From positions 4,882,947-4,946,946 of the forward strand of contig JAMWFC010000049.1 in the NCBI GenBank assembly GCA_027475525.1: DNA of 64,000 nucleotides, read 5' to 3'. Below the pieces are notes generated by a model. That model was not told where the DNA came from, made no database searches, and worked only from the letters and a program-made list of their open reading frames with translations. How positions within the stretch are numbered: position 1 is the first letter of the stretch; each line of letters begins with the position of its first letter. This document shows, piece after piece, positions 11,113-22,399 of this stretch. The DNA is from Macrolepiota albuminosa (lineage: Eukaryota; Basidiomycota; Agaricomycetes; Agaricales; Agaricaceae). The translations under genes were made by a program, and so were the position numbers.

Positions 11113-12008
11113 TATAGTACTTGGTAGAAGTATTACTTGATAGTTCTGGGGCTTGCTAGTGTAGAATATGACCTTGAATTCCCACTGACTTTGACGACAA
11201 AAGGGATAATTATTATCTTGAATGCGTTTAATAATTTTGCAAAATGCCAAGGTTTTGAGGAATTATAATATTGAATGAGAATAATAATATTCCCACAAGT
11301 CGAGGTTTCTTAACAAACTCCGGCCTAAGCAATTCACTCCCTGGGAATCACCGAGCCTTTGCCTATCAATTGCCTGCCTATTCTCTACTAAACTTGGGCT
11401 ATTTATACTGTTTTTCTGGTGCACAGACCACTATCTACATATGACTCTTTGTCAGAAACTCTCCCACTTCCAGAACATATGTATTTGATAGTCCAATTTC
11501 CCTTTTGGGAGGCCTGTTTCAGTGCCACCCGTTCCACCATTCTTCTGGATGTTTCAGATTGCCACTTCCCCATTTGCTTGAGCTCCATTTAGCATGATCC
11601 CATTCATAGATCCTTCTTTCCTCTTTTAGCGCCTCCCTGCATCACCTACTTCTTTTCTTTCCTCCTTCCGGTTATGTCAAATCGAACATTGGCTGATTTG
11701 ATGATAAAACTGAGAAATTATAATATTGAATGACAATAATAATTTCCCAATTTCATCCTATTCTGTCCATTGCCAGCTTCCATGCTTTTCCTCTCCATGA
11801 CAGTGGTTAGACTATTGTTGAGCTGATAGTTTGAACTGGTCCCTGCCTGTTGTTCTGTACTTTTCTGTGTATTTGTTGGGATGTTTTTGGAGATGGTTAT
11901 TTGTTGAGACTGCTACCAGGAGGCTTACAGTTTTCAGCCCATGATTAAATGTTTATTTTGACTTCTGGTGCATGGTGTGTCCCTGACTGCTGGTACAGCG
12001 TCTTATCA
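11113..12008 (-). repeat. Solo LTR of the A family with TCGA target duplication
   Basis: Reverse complement starts TGATAAGACGCTGTACCAGC and ends near AGTACTATA (mutated from TACTACA), matching the 846-bp LTR of element A along its length, with extra AT-rich segments. It is flanked by TCGA at 11109-11112 and 12009-12012. Removing the LTR and one TCGA rejoins the A' Gag codons around VDSGTSF in frame. No internal region is present, so it is a solo LTR left by LTR-LTR recombination. Confidence 0.9.
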
Positions 12009-12187
12009 TCGACTAAAATAGACACAATATTTATAACTTCCTTTAGATCATATCTGTCATCTTTGTGTCATCTCCTAGATACATCACTGTAATGTCCATA
12101 CTTTTGCAAGACTTGTGCTAAAATTAGTTCCTGGAATGCCAGTGTGAAGCACTTGGTAAATTTATCCACCAATGCTCCATTCCCTAG

Positions 12188-12343
12188 CACCCCTGTCAAC
12201 TTCTTTGCCTCTGCCCGGAATTTCCAAACAAGCACATGAATTTCTTCTGTGTCATGCTGCCCTAACACCCCTGTCAACTTCTTTGCCTCTGCCCGGAATT
12301 TCCAAACAAGCACATGAATTTCTTCTGTGTCATGCTGCCCTAA
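12188..12343 (-). repeat. 78-bp in-frame tandem duplication inside A' Gag
   Basis: Two adjacent, nearly identical 78-bp units (12188-12265 and 12266-12343). Translation shows VWKFRAEAKKLTGVLG twice, joined by QHDTEEIHV; element A has it once. 78 is a multiple of 3, so the frame is kept. Confidence 0.9.
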
Positions 12344-12979
12344 ATGTGCATGCTCTCAACAGATCTGATCAAGCACTGCCACGCTTCCTTTATTCGAGAT
12401 TGCTTCAGGGTAAGAACTTTGTATTTCTTTGATGAAATCGTGATATGTAGATTTGTCCCCAAAGCTATCTAACCCTCTCCACTCACTATCCATCTCAGCG
12501 TCCACATACTCTGTCAACCTGTCCTTCTGTTCCTGGTTGTCACTAATCCCAGCAGCCTTGAAGAGGCTTTCCATCTTTCAAAGGAAGCATCATACTTCTG
12601 TAGGCTGTGTGTGGACAAACCAAGGTGCGTCACAACTTGTTGACAATGGCATTTTTTGTCTCACAACTTTGGCAGGCATATTTGCAGTTATATTTTGTGT
12701 ATTTGATGTATTTGGATTATTAATAGTATTGATGTGTTTGCAGCTGGATCTTAAGATCTGTTTAGGATCCCCAGCACTATTGAGTGTCATGGTTTTGGTA
12801 CTACAGGTTACGGGCTTGCAGACATGCTCCGTGGTGTTGACCCATTGCTTAGGTATGGTTCTCTTTAGTCTTTCTGGGGTTCCATCTTGTAAGGGCATTG
12901 CTTTCCCAGAAAGCCCCTGACTCAGCAGAACCTGACAAATGTCAGCGCATGGTATGCTACCCACCATTTCTCCAGCAAT

Positions 12980-13470
12980 TAACATTGTGCTAACTGAGTC
13001 TATAGTGGTAGATTTGCCTGCAGTTGAGGGGTCAACAACTCCACAAAGGATGGAATCAGTGCCTCCCCCCTCCCACAATTAATGTTGTACTGGAGGAGGA
13101 GTCAATGGTGATGGAGACAGGCACAGTTGCGGAGTCCTCATCAGACAGGTCATAGACCCATTTATTTTTGTTAGGTAACTCTGAGTATACACTCAACACT
13201 TCCAGGCTGACACGCACTCCAGTGTAGCATGTATATTTTACTTTACTCTAAATTTTACCTTGTTTCTTGCTGCTTGCATTGTATGCACACTAGCACCCTA
13301 AGATATTTTAAGATTCAGTGTTATTGAAAGACACTACTACCTCACTCATGGTACTAACCTCCTACAGCAACATGATATGCGTCTTCGACTGATGCTTGCA
13401 CTACTGTGCATATTTTGTTTCCACTTCTACCCCTTTCCTAAGACTGAGTATTTGGTCTCATTGGGGGGTA
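12980..13470. other. No recognised gene
   Basis: Sequence to the right of A' Gag where the 5' leader and LTR of A' would be expected. It does not match the A LTR. Minus-strand frames here resemble no known family. A short 3' stretch (about 13441-13470, ending GGTCTCATTGGGGGGTA) is shared with 51090-51117 and looks like the polypurine tract of the adjoining LTR. Confidence 0.4.
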
Positions 13471-13639
13471 TGTAACAGAGCGTCACACATGTACTAGCAT
13501 CAACAATGATATATGCCTTCAGTAGAGTATCATGTAAGATAACATCTTGTATTCACTCTAGTTCTAGTCAATCGGATACTGTGGTCTCAGCACTGTGTGA
13601 AATACACAAGATAGTTCTAGCTCGTAACCAACGGTTACA
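13471..13639 (+). repeat. Short gypsy-type LTR (169 bp), same family as 51118-51291
   Basis: Begins TGTAAC and ends GTTACA. It is colinear with the 174-bp LTR at 51118-51291 (shared blocks: CTAGCATCAAC, AGTATTATGTAAGA-like, CAACATCTTG, ACACAAGATAGTTCTA). It is preceded by a polypurine run (GGGGGG). Only the 3' LTR and its polypurine tract remain. Confidence 0.75.
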
Positions 13640-14074
13640 GTAGGGAGGCGAGGAGTGATGTGACAAGGTGTATTGATGCATATCAATTAAGCAAAAGAGG
13701 AATCACATAAGGTGAGGGTGGGATGACAAGTGGCAGCTGTTATTGATGGCAGTTACCAAGGGTGGGAGGACAATGAGCAGATGGTGTTGATCGCTGTGAT
13801 AGACAGTGGTTACAATGTGATGGACAATGCCGTGATGGGTGTTGTCAGCAGGCACATGTGCCTAGCACTGGCCCTGATGTACCTGGTGACCAGAGGTTTT
13901 TTCAGTGTTGAAATCATCAATATCCAACATTTATTGGCAGTGAGTGATGTTTACTATATTCTAAGTCTACTGACTTGGCTGACAGGGGTGTCTCAGCAAG
14001 TATATACATCAATCATATGGTGATGTCAAGGTGGGCCAGAGGGCCTGGCATTTAGCCAAGAAATAATCAGAAAG
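13640..14074 (+). other. No recognised feature
   Basis: The open frame at 13730-14023 is rich in hydrophobic residues but matches nothing I recognise and is probably chance. Confidence 0.35.
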
Positions 14075-15819
14075 ATGTCAATTTGGTATCATTTGGCAGC
14101 AGGACCAAACATAAGAAGGATGAACTATGGTGGAATGGCAGACTGCCTTAAAACAAAGCATAATGTTTATGTGGTAGGTGATGCTGAGAAGCTAGCAGAA
14201 ACAGTAAGGAATGTCAACCACCGAGAGTCAGATGAGTATGAATGTAGAACATGCATGGAAATAGAAAACACCACAGGATGCATGCAACCCCACTCATGTT
14301 TAACCAGGGTAAAAGATATGTTTGACACCCTCCTGGATAAATGAGACCCTAGAGCATGGCAACTGGATGACCGACTAAGGATTGCCATGAACCAAGAAGA
14401 CACTGAAGAAGTCCCAAACTTAGTCATGTTTGACCCACATTAGCTGACATATTTAGAATCTTCACTATGGGCCCAGTCAACAACACACTGCACCTTGCAG
14501 GAATACACAATGTCTGGAACAAATCCTTGACAGCATTCATCAAATACCAAAGACAACCAAGGAGGACACTAGAGGAGGAATGGGTAGGAGCAGTTGTAAT
14601 CTTTAAGGATAGAGCAGATTTAAATACTGGTAAAAAGTGGAGCAACATAGGACAGGAACAAGGTGGAGGCAACCTATTGGCAATTGCCCTAGCCTCTATG
14701 GTGGCAGGAATACACACGCTGCTCACACTCAACATAAGATCATACAATGACCTTGCTGCACTAACAGAAAAAAGGGAGGAATATGAGGACAAAGGTTTCA
14801 TAGGCGTAAAAAATGCTGGAATTCTAAGGATAGTGATTGGCTGCTTGAGAATGCACACATCTCCAGTATACTTCCAAGATCTTAAAGACCTTCCAACATC
14901 AAGAGAAGAAACAGCAGCAACCAAACTAGCTAAGGCCACACTCCAAGACAAGAACATAATGGTCCTACCCCCCATCCCTGCAGAACTACACCTGACAGGT
15001 GCTAAACTGTCCAAGATGACCCAAGCCAGGGCATATAGGGCAATAAGACTGAGTAAGAGCACCCCAACAAGGGTAAGAACAGGAAGGATAGTAGAAGAAG
15101 TTAAACGCGCAGTGGGAAGGGTAAACAAAAGGATGCCAACTAATGCACAAGTCTGGTCGAGTCTGCATAACAAAGACCTATCAAAACCAATGAGAGTGTT
15201 CATCTGAAAATGCATGCACAATGCCTACAAAGTTGGTTCATACTGGGACTGAGTAACTATGGCACCAAAACTACACAGCAGGCACCTCTGTAGCCATGAT
15301 GGCGAGGAGGACTCCCTGAACCACATTATCATGGAATGCACATGTATAGGCCAAGACCTGGTGTGGGAAATCATAAGTAAAGTCTGGAAGAATAAAACAG
15401 AGAAGATGCTCCCCAAACCAAATCTAGCCACCATCCTAGGGAGCCTAGTTATGAAAATGAGGGATGAAGATGGCTACCGCTCACAAGGTCACACATGTCT
15501 TCACAAGATACTACTCCTGGAGGCTGCACATTTCATCTGGTCACTGCATTGCGAGAGAGTTATTAGCAGAGACGGAAACCCACACTCAACAATAGAAGTC
15601 ATCAATAGATGGAACAAAACACTACTAAGCAGAGCGAATTTGGATGTCAAACTAACAAACAGAGCCTTAGGCAAGAAATCAATCCCTCAACCGCTCGTAG
15701 AAGAGACATGGGAGGAAACAGGCGTAATAGATCTAACCATCCTGGAAGACGGCCAACAGACAAATCAAGGCAGGGTTTTAGTGGGTAGTAGGCCCAGCTC
15801 AAGAAACGGAATAAGATAA
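14075..15819 (+). pseudogene. Non-LTR retrotransposon C-terminal part (degenerate RNase H and terminal domain)
   Basis: Consecutive pieces match the C-terminal polyprotein region of agaricomycete LINE-like elements. 14075-14344 holds a Cys-containing linker (YECRTCMEIENTTGC). 14467-15207 holds a degenerate RNase H (IRSYNDLAAL, EDKGFIGVKNA). 15259-15819 holds the terminal domain (HDGEEDSLNHIIMECTC, then AAHFIWSLHCERVI). The 14467 and 15259 pieces share a frame and are separated by two TGAs. The first, at 15205-15207 between FI and KCMHNAYKVG, stands where relatives have Trp, as I recall them. The RT domain is absent. Confidence 0.7.
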
Positions 15820-15824
15820 GATAT

Positions 15825-16035
15825 CACCCTGGGTTGTGAGCCCCACACACGTGCGTAAAAGAATTTCCTCGTGGAGAAACACCTCTAGCTGCCCAAGTTT
15901 TTATTGGAACCTGGTTTAAATCCCAGGTGAGCAGCCAAGCGGGCGCGGGAGTCTCGCCATGGGCGTCGGCTCCCCAGCCATCGAAAACGCTACTCCAAAA
16001 AAAATAATAATAAAATAAAAATAAAAATAAAAAAA
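15825..16035 (+). mobile_element. SINE-like element with A-rich tail
   Basis: About 160 bp of non-coding sequence ends in an A-rich tail made of AATA/AAATA units (about 15995-16035). Upstream, ACCTGGTTTAAATCCCAGGT (about 15908-15927) forms a T-arm-like hairpin whose GGTTTAAATCC fits an RNA polymerase III B box with the usual CG changed to TA. I could not place a convincing A box or target duplications. Alternative: a 3' end of an unrelated poly(A) retroelement. Confidence 0.45.
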
Positions 16036-16307
16036 GGCGCAGCTGACAACACGTGACCACTCCACCGTAAGTACATATTCGAACGGAAGGAATGCGAGAC
16101 ACGGTCGAATGTCACAGTCACAATCCTTCGGACATCTTGTATTGATACTGTCATCTCTACCGTACCGTACTCGTATATGCAGTCGTAAGTCATTAAAATG
16201 AATCGAGTAGTCCTCAGATCTTGACACTCCCACTCGTGTGGAGGCGTCAGAAAGACGTTACGATCGGTTCGCGCACCAGCTCTTACCCTGCTCAGGAAGA
16301 ACAAATT
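16036..16307 (+). other. Unassigned sequence upstream of the truncated HOP1-like gene
   Basis: This is where the HORMA domain exons of a complete HOP1 gene should lie. No frame here resembles HORMA. The reading frame of the first exon extends upstream to about 16221 without recognisable homology. Confidence 0.4.
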
Positions 16308-17949
16308 ATGGATGCCATAACGAGGAACATCGCATGGTCTGGCGACCAGGCTGTCGAATTGGACGACGCTGATGGCGAAGGAGAAGATGATCCTGATTAT
16401 GTGCGCCTTCCTGACGGTACCTACGTGAAAAAAGTGGAGAATGATGTCCCCGGACCTCTAATTCCGAGTGGAATCAGGAACGATGAGACTGGCGTTATTG
16501 AACCTCTCTGCGGACCTATGGATATAGAAGAAGCGCATTTAACAGGCGTCTCAGAGAAGTTGGTCAAAGACATGCACACCCAGTCTATTTCGAACGAAAC
16601 TGCACCCCTCGGTTAGGGACCATGTACCTCCTTACTTTGATTCGCGCTGACTATTGATGATAGGCACGGAAACACAAGCGGAATCCATTGAGTCGTTTGG
16701 TTCAGAATTAGACGTAAAAGCTGCTGAAAAAAGCCGGGCTACTTACAAACGCACTTCGTCCATGGGCAAGAGTATCCCTGATCATGGTCTTGAATGCGAT
16801 TGTGGCGTCAGCGTAGGTTGTTCTTCCTTTCTTTCAACGACTCCTTCAACCCGATCTTTTCTGCCGTTGCATTGCAGGTCGAGGATTCAAATTGCTTCTG
16901 TGAGGGTGGTTGTGGGAGGTGGTTTCATATTTGGTTAGTTTTCCCGTTTGAAATCGATTTTATCTTCCTCACTGTCGTATTATATAGGTGCATGGGGTAA
17001 TGACTGTTCAACGCATGGAGACAGGAGCTCTAACTCTATTTCAGATATCATTCCGTTGACGATCCTCGCTTGCCTTCGGAATTCCATTGTTTCTCTTGCC
17101 GCCTGAAAGCTGCTAATTCCTGGCCGTTAATCACCGACTCATACACTACTATTCTTTCCAAATTTCAAGACCTTGCTCTCTTCAGGCATGCTTTTCCAGT
17201 CTTTCTAATGTCCAATTTTTGATGCGTTGTCATGAACTGGTTCAGGCGATCCATAAAAATTGCCGAAACACTTAAAGGGACATTCGTGACAGCCGACTTC
17301 ACGAAAGCAAATGGTGGGATCTTTCACGGCTTCTTGCTATTTTTTCCCTCAAGGTTTTCGAGGCACATCTCGTGACGTTTCTCGCCGTCTGATCGGTAGA
17401 CTAGAAAGAGAAGGTCGACGCATACTCTTTCTTAATGTCGCGTATGCTCATCCTAGGCCACTCACAGGATTATTGACCCAGCAGATAACCGTTCTTGATG
17501 ACCTCGGATTTCCACAGAACGAAAATGCTAACATAAAAGAAAACGCTAAAGCTAAGGCCAGGAAGAATATGCAACCAAAAACTTTTATCGTCAATCGCGA
17601 GGCACTGAGTAGTGTAAAATACACGGAATACTTCAACCCAGATCCAGCTGTTGAAAGGCGCCTTCTGAAACTCGCGGAACTGGTACATGTCCTCTTCTTT
17701 TACCGAGAGCATGCTTTCAACAACATATAGACATCTCGGCTGAAACCTTCTCTCAAAATCATTAGTACCGATACTACGAACACCACGACTTCTCAATCAA
17801 CCCGGATATCTCTTCAAGAAACATGCGAGGATACTCAGACAGAGATGGAGACTCAAATCGCGCCCTCTGAAGTTGGCTTTAAACGTATCAACCCTGTACA
17901 TGACAATGACGGAACTCCGAAGCCTGGAAGGAAAAAAATCAAGATCTAG
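16308..17949 (+). CDS. Hop1-like meiotic protein, C-terminal part only (HORMA domain missing)
   Basis: Eight exons (16308-16611, 16664-16812, 16878-16933, 16988-16996, 17045-17185, 17246-17313, 17354-17682, 17731-17949) join in frame to 424 residues ending PGRKKIKI. One exon is only 9 nt, and the intron 17186-17245 has a GC donor. Residues DAITRNIAWSG and EDDPDYVRLPDG match the region after the HORMA domain in basidiomycete Hop1 proteins. A PHD-like zinc finger follows (CDCG, CFCEGGCGRWFHIWC, FHCFSC), then a winged-helix-like part (FRRSIKIAETLKG, RRLIGRLEREGR) and YFNPDPAVERRLLKLAEL. Hop1 organises the meiotic chromosome axis through HORMA binding to closure motifs, and that domain is absent here. 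The gene follows retroelement debris, so it is probably a truncated duplicate, although all splice sites and frames are intact. Confidence 0.78.
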
Positions 17950-18329
17950 GTCACACACGGTTTGGATCTGGCGGAGTGATCTCTGGGGTTGTCTCTACTT
18001 GGCTATTGCTTCGATCCGTGCTTCTAAAGTTGATGTCAATCTTGCTTTCTGGAAACTCCTGCTTGCCAAACCAACTGCTTTCGAGCTCTTGTTACTTTCA
18101 TCATTCTTTATTGTATTGTTAGTCGGCTGTGCAGTCTTTTACTTTCCAATGACGCATGTAATATTAGTTCGTAAACAAGGCTGGTTGACCACGCGCTCTG
18201 TGACATAAAATGGAGAAAGATTAGACACTGGGGAGAGCACGGAAATAGATTTCCGTGCCGTGCGCAGCAGCTACAATGGAAGCAGCGGATACTCACTTGG
18301 GCGCAGCTCTGCGATGGCCGCGCCTGCCC
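17950..18329 (+). other. Downstream of the HOP1-like gene, no gene seen
   Basis: Probable 3' flank. No recognisable frame. Confidence 0.35.
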
Positions 18330-18560
18330 GCGCTACCCGCAGAGAAAATTCGCTATCGTGAAATGATCGGTTCATTAATGTACGCTGCTGTAATGACGCG
18401 TCCCGACATTTTGTACGCAGTCTCGATTTTGTCTCAACACCTTGACACACCCAGAACGACTCACATGATTGCAGTAACTCGTGTATTTCGGTATCTTTGT
18501 GGCACGACCGACAAGAAACTGGTTCTTGGAGGCTTGAATCCTACTCACACTGGACAAGGA
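18330..18560 (+). pseudogene. Ty1/copia RT C-terminal fragment
   Basis: The frame shows YREMIGSLMYAAVMTRPDIL, AVSILSQHLDTP and AVTRVFRYLCGTTDKKL, the linker between RT and RNase H that is diagnostic for copia polyproteins (IGSLMY...TRPDI...VLRYLKGT). It is flanked on both sides by unrelated sequence, so only about 75 residues remain. Confidence 0.85.
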
Positions 18561-19868
18561 GTCGCAGCTAGATTCTGATTGTCCTTCGTCTGCTTCGGAG
18601 CTCGAATACAGGGACTCAGGATCCAACTCATTGATGGAAGATGAGCTAGAAGAATTGTCCAATGGATACTTGCGTTTATTGTGTAGTCGTTCTAGGGCAC
18701 GGCCAAGCGCGCTTTCATGGGTTACTTGCATGATAGGCTTAGTAGAGCTCAGCGGGTCAGCCTTGTCCCTCGTCTTACGGACGGTTGACTTGTACTTTGC
18801 TTTCGTTTTAGAGCCTTCAGCCACCTTACAAATCAATTCCCCTAGCTCGCTGGAGTGGCAGGGATCCGGTACAATCTTTCCTCTTACGGTGGGCCGAGGC
18901 CTGTTTCTTCTGGTCGTGGTCTAGCTCCCTTGTGAGTGTCTTGCGGTCACACAAGTACTCCAGGAACTCTTTCTGAGTGATCACGTCATCATCACCCTCC
19001 TCCTGACCCTCGATGTCAGTATGTTCCCCGTTCCCCTCGGGCACACTGAAGTAATCTTCGTTTCCAGGGGCTTCAGGCACAGACTGGTGAACCCGGTGAT
19101 CTGGGAGGTCGCGATGCGTACTATGTAGATTGTAATCGTCGAGCATCTCTTGTTGAATATGTGGGTTGATTTCCTCTTCCTCAAAGCGGATATCTCCCCA
19201 GTTTCCTGGGTCCACCCCTTTGCCCTTCCACTGGTCTCCTAGTTGAGTAGTGCTGGTCGTGTGGTGGACATTTTCCATACGCTTATCGGTGTGAGCCCTT
19301 TGCTCATCATGTGCCTTAATAAGGACATCCTCCTGAGTTAACCCCAGGGCCCATTTTCTTCGTCGTCAGGTATGTGGGGTGTATGCGCATTTTGGACCTG
19401 GTTGGTGAGGTCCGCATCATTAATGGTACTATCTACTACAAAGGGTATTACTGCACAGTCTTGACGATCGTCACCGTCAGACCCCGAACTTGTGAGGTTA
19501 GAGTTTATGTCGTTGTCCTCGTCTGGGACCACGGTCTCGCTGGCTACTGGCTCAGCAGCATCCACTTTGTAATCAGTGGGCATCGCGGCAGGGTTAGTGC
19601 TCGCGGGATTCTCAAAGTGCGATCGCCGATCAGCATCTTTGGTACTCACATCGTCAGTCCCAGGCAATGCTTTGGGGCGTTGCAGGGGGTCGGTATTGCG
19701 GACTGCCGTGGAACTCAATCGGCGGGCCGAGAGCTTTCCGGTGGGCAGTATACGTCGAGAGCTTCTGGTTTCCATGTTTTTTAGTGATAGGTCAAGGATG
19801 TTGGTACTCACTACTATGGGGGTCCTCGGGTGATCAGTCCAAGGGGTTCCGACAGATAGTGAGTGCAA
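18560..19868 (-). pseudogene. Element F: N-terminal Gag region of an LTR retrotransposon
   Basis: Minus-strand pieces 19868-19338, 19350-18826 and 18836-18570 read as one Gag-like N-terminus with two frame breaks. Features: a basic start (METRSSRRILPTGKLSARRL), long acidic/Ser-rich stretches, KGKGVDPGNWGDIRFEEEE, a charged helix (LEYLCDRKTLTRELDHDQKK), and a Ser-rich tail (NSSSSSSINELDPESL). KGKG-DP-NWG with a following charged coiled coil is a pattern I associate with gypsy Gag proteins of agaricomycetes. The element is cut at about 18560 by the copia fragment before the capsid. Confidence 0.55.
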
Positions 19869-19914
19869 GGTTTCAAAAGTGGGTTTTAGCTAGAGCTTTG
19901 TGGTGTTCAAAATA

Positions 19915-20151
19915 TGTAACCGCAGCGTGAAGTCACGGTGAGGTCACACGGGAGATGGATAGAGTCTTCGCACAATCGAGAACAGGTGTAAGCTCTAGGA
20001 TTGGGAAGAACTGGCTACAGGATATCGAGAGTGTGCTTATATACCCGTAGCCTAACAAGATATCAAATGAGTCCCTAGCGGACAGGTACTCGAGGGTGAT
20101 GGTAAACAAATAGGGGTCCGGAAAGAGCGTAATCCGGTCACGGTCGCTACA
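19915..20151 (-). repeat. 5' LTR of element F (237 bp)
   Basis: On the minus strand it begins TGTAGCGACC and ends GCGGTTACA, the same end structure as the LTR of element C (TGTAGCG...GTTACA). It has a TATA box (GTATATAAGC, about 20033-20042) facing the Gag. The next bases, TATTTTGAACACC, resemble the post-LTR sequence of elements B and C (TTTTTTGAACC, TTTCTTTGAATCC), a candidate shared primer-binding site. It interrupts the RNase H fragment to its right. Confidence 0.6.
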
Positions 20152-20620
20152 TCGGGCGTTTGCCGAAAATTTCCTCAGCACAGTCCTTTGTGTGCCCCAG
20201 GGTTTCCTCTGTGCGGGTGCGTTTTGCACCCATTCTAGTTTGTCAGCCCCTTCGTTCCTTTCATGGCTGTTGTGCCCTTTAATCCATTTCGGCTTAGTTT
20301 TTGTGCGTCTTTTGCGCGCTCTTTCTATTGTTAGTCTGTTCAGGAGGGGGTTTGCCGTATTCAGGTACCCCTCATCTTCGCTCTTCTTCAGGTTCTTTGT
20401 CAGGGCGTTGATTACATATCGTGAGTCGAGTTCAATATTGAGGTTTCCCTCCGGGGGGCTTTCTCTAACGCTTCTTTCAGGGCCAGTAGTTCCCCTGTTT
20501 GGTCGGATTGAGGCAAGTAGTTTGGGACTTTTATCCTTATACTGGACCTTCCTCCTGAGAATATCACGTCTTACTATCTTAGCTCTTCACAGCGTATATT
20601 CTGATGTTCTTAGTAAGTAG
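20152..20620 (-). pseudogene. Non-LTR retrotransposon RNase H fragment
   Basis: The minus strand reads LDSRYVINALTKNLKKSEDE, TANPLLNRLTIERARK and WIKGHNSHERNEGADKLE. The SRY-I-LTKNL and KGHN-H-RNEGAD-L motifs are the second half of LINE-type RNase H, including the catalytic His loop and the last Asp. The frame ends at the start of the F LTR. Inactive fragment. Confidence 0.75.
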
Positions 20621-20792
20621 TACGGTCATTCTCCGTGCACAGAATATTTGGCGGTATGGTCCCATTCGCCAGGTTGCAAGAACACGACGAAAATTCATGA
20701 TCCTTACTGTCTGACGACGCACTGCGATAGGCTGCGTTGATCAAAAAAATCCTGGCACGTTCATACACAACCGGGCTCAACTACCCACTGAA

Positions 20793-22399
20793 TCAGACAA
20801 ACACCGCAATCGCCCCTCTTCCAGGGACCACGTCCTCGTAACTGATAGGTAGTGGAACCATCTTCCCTTTCCTCTTGCCCCCGATCGGGCCCTTATCAGG
20901 CTTCGGGGCCCATATCCCGCCAATCTTGATGCTCGCGTGGACCCTTCCACAACTCTCTACAGGACATTGCCACTCATGTATATCCTCAACAAGCGGTTTT
21001 GTGCTTCGTTTACGCTTGCCGAGGACGTTAGTTGTGGCCGTTAAAGAAGGGAGCATGGTAGGGACAGGTGGCAACGGAACACGAGATCGTCGCCGTGAAC
21101 GCATGGTATTTGCAGCGGACGCGAAAATTTCCATATTGAAAAAGGTATTAGCGCCGTCGTTCGCCTTGGCTTTGGCTTTTCCTTTCCCACCAAGACTCTC
21201 TTCTTCGGGAACACCGACAATATCCAAACATTTTCCATCAATCATATGCCCGCATCTTAATGCCCACACCTTCCTCCGTCGGCCTTCGTCACCAACAAGA
21301 CCTCCACCAAGAACAAGAGGGTCCAAGCACCTAGCACAGACAAGAAGCTCACGTACAGATGCAGTGGGTGACGCAGGTGCTGACGATGGACCCGGACTCG
21401 CGATGGATCCGTCCTCTAAATCCGACGCTACGAGATCGATAACAATAGGAGCGGGTTTGGGAGGAACGGGCTCTGGTGGGGCAAAATTGAACGTGTATCC
21501 CGGCTGTGGCGGATCAGGATGCGTGTATTCGACCTTGTACTTGTCATCCTCTGGACGCTGGCGACGGAACATCGGGTCCTGGAAGGCGAAACCACCGGGC
21601 TGGAAGGCGAAACCGCCGGGCTGGACCGCGGCGGCAGCGGCAGCATTGAGCGGTTCAAAGCGGAAAAAACCATCGTCTTCTTCATTGTTTGCAGGACTGA
21701 TGCGCGTAAACGTGGTGTGGAGCTGCCGTAAAGCATTAACGCCACGACCAATCAGCCCAGGTTGTTCCCCGTTATTGACGATATGATTATGTAGATACCG
21801 ATTCCTATCGCGGTTGTTATTGAGACGGGGTCCTTGGTCGTTCAGAGCGATGATTGCGCCACCTAGACCGAGAGCAGGGATATGATGACGTTCATGTTCG
21901 GCTCGTAGTTGTGCAATCGGTAGCCGTCGGTGTCGGCTGGGGTGCGCAAGGACAGCTCTGGTAGATAAAGGTCGTATGTTACCCCCTAGATGGAAATTTC
22001 GCTCTATTGGACGAATTACAGGGGGTGTACCCGCGTCTAGTGTGCGTGGGTTTGTGGGAAAGCTAGCTAGAATAGAAAATCGGGGAGGTAAAGGTGGTAC
22101 GGGTGGTTGCTGGATAGGCTCGGCGGCTGGTGGAGGTGGCGAAATCAGGCGTCTTTGCTGGGAAGCTGTATGAGCTTGTGTTAGCCATTGTAAACCATAC
22201 TAATGATAAACGAGGACTAGCCTGCACGTGTGCTCCCAGACGCCTGAGCCTGAGGAACACTTTCATCATCGATATCAATGACAATGACCTCCCTAGGTTG
22301 TCCTATCGGTCTCGAGAGGGTACTCGTACTCAGCTCGTCAACGTCGATAATCTCGACGTTGACAATGGAACGCCGTCTCTGCTGAGAATTCCTCGGCAT
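20793..22399 (-). CDS. RING-like zinc finger protein with SUMO-interaction-like motifs
   Basis: Exon 1 is 22228-22399 and exon 2 is 20793-22174, with a 53-nt intron (GTGCAG...CTAACACAAG); together they encode 517 residues. I start at ATG 22399 (MPRNSQQRRRS). The N-terminus has two hydrophobic-acidic motifs, VNVEIIDVDEL and VIVIDIDDE, and a third (PIVIDL) lies at about residue 300; such motifs often bind SUMO. The middle is Arg/His/Asn-rich, with a duplicated QPGGFAFQ. Cys pairs follow the RING pattern: CARC (337, 340), RCGHMIDGKC (365, 367, 373) and a distant CPVESC (461, 466), with a long Lys-rich insert and an NLS-like GKRKRSTK. SIMs plus a RING suggest a SUMO-targeted ubiquitin ligase; this is inference. 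No defects seen. Confidence 0.8.

Larger units (their letters stand above)
10428..12679 (-). pseudogene. A' Gag, split by a solo LTR
   Basis: Gag starts at the same Met as in A (NMPAKVVRQKMPLS; ATG at 12679-12677). It runs through MESLFKAAGI, a capsid-like helical region and ILAQVLQKYGHYSD up to the LTR at 12008. It resumes at 11112 with DSGTSF and continues to QQKQEGF and the stop at 10428-10430. The zinc knuckle region is frame-damaged near 10800 (two overlapping frames carry its halves). The GGGTTTT slippery site before the stop is intact. The LTR insertion, a duplication and several indels inactivate it. Confidence 0.85.
2907..12980 (-). mobile_element. Element A': decayed sister copy of LTR retrotransposon A (minus strand)
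   Basis: From right to left on the minus strand: Gag (about 12679 to 10428), protease (10416-9700), RT/RNase H (9600-8039), integrase (7923-6798), post-pol spacer (6797-5764 and 3885-3726) and the antisense gene remnant (3725-2907). The order equals element A at 26239-34654. It is interrupted by a solo LTR (11113-12008) and the LINE (3885-5763). No 5' LTR is seen within the expected distance right of 13000, and the 3' LTR side is replaced at 2906. Very CpG-poor throughout. The right boundary is approximate. Confidence 0.8.

Noticed and set aside
20875..21786. 303-residue plus-strand open frame
   Set aside because: Antisense to the RING gene, whose two exons, intron and Cys motifs are convincing.
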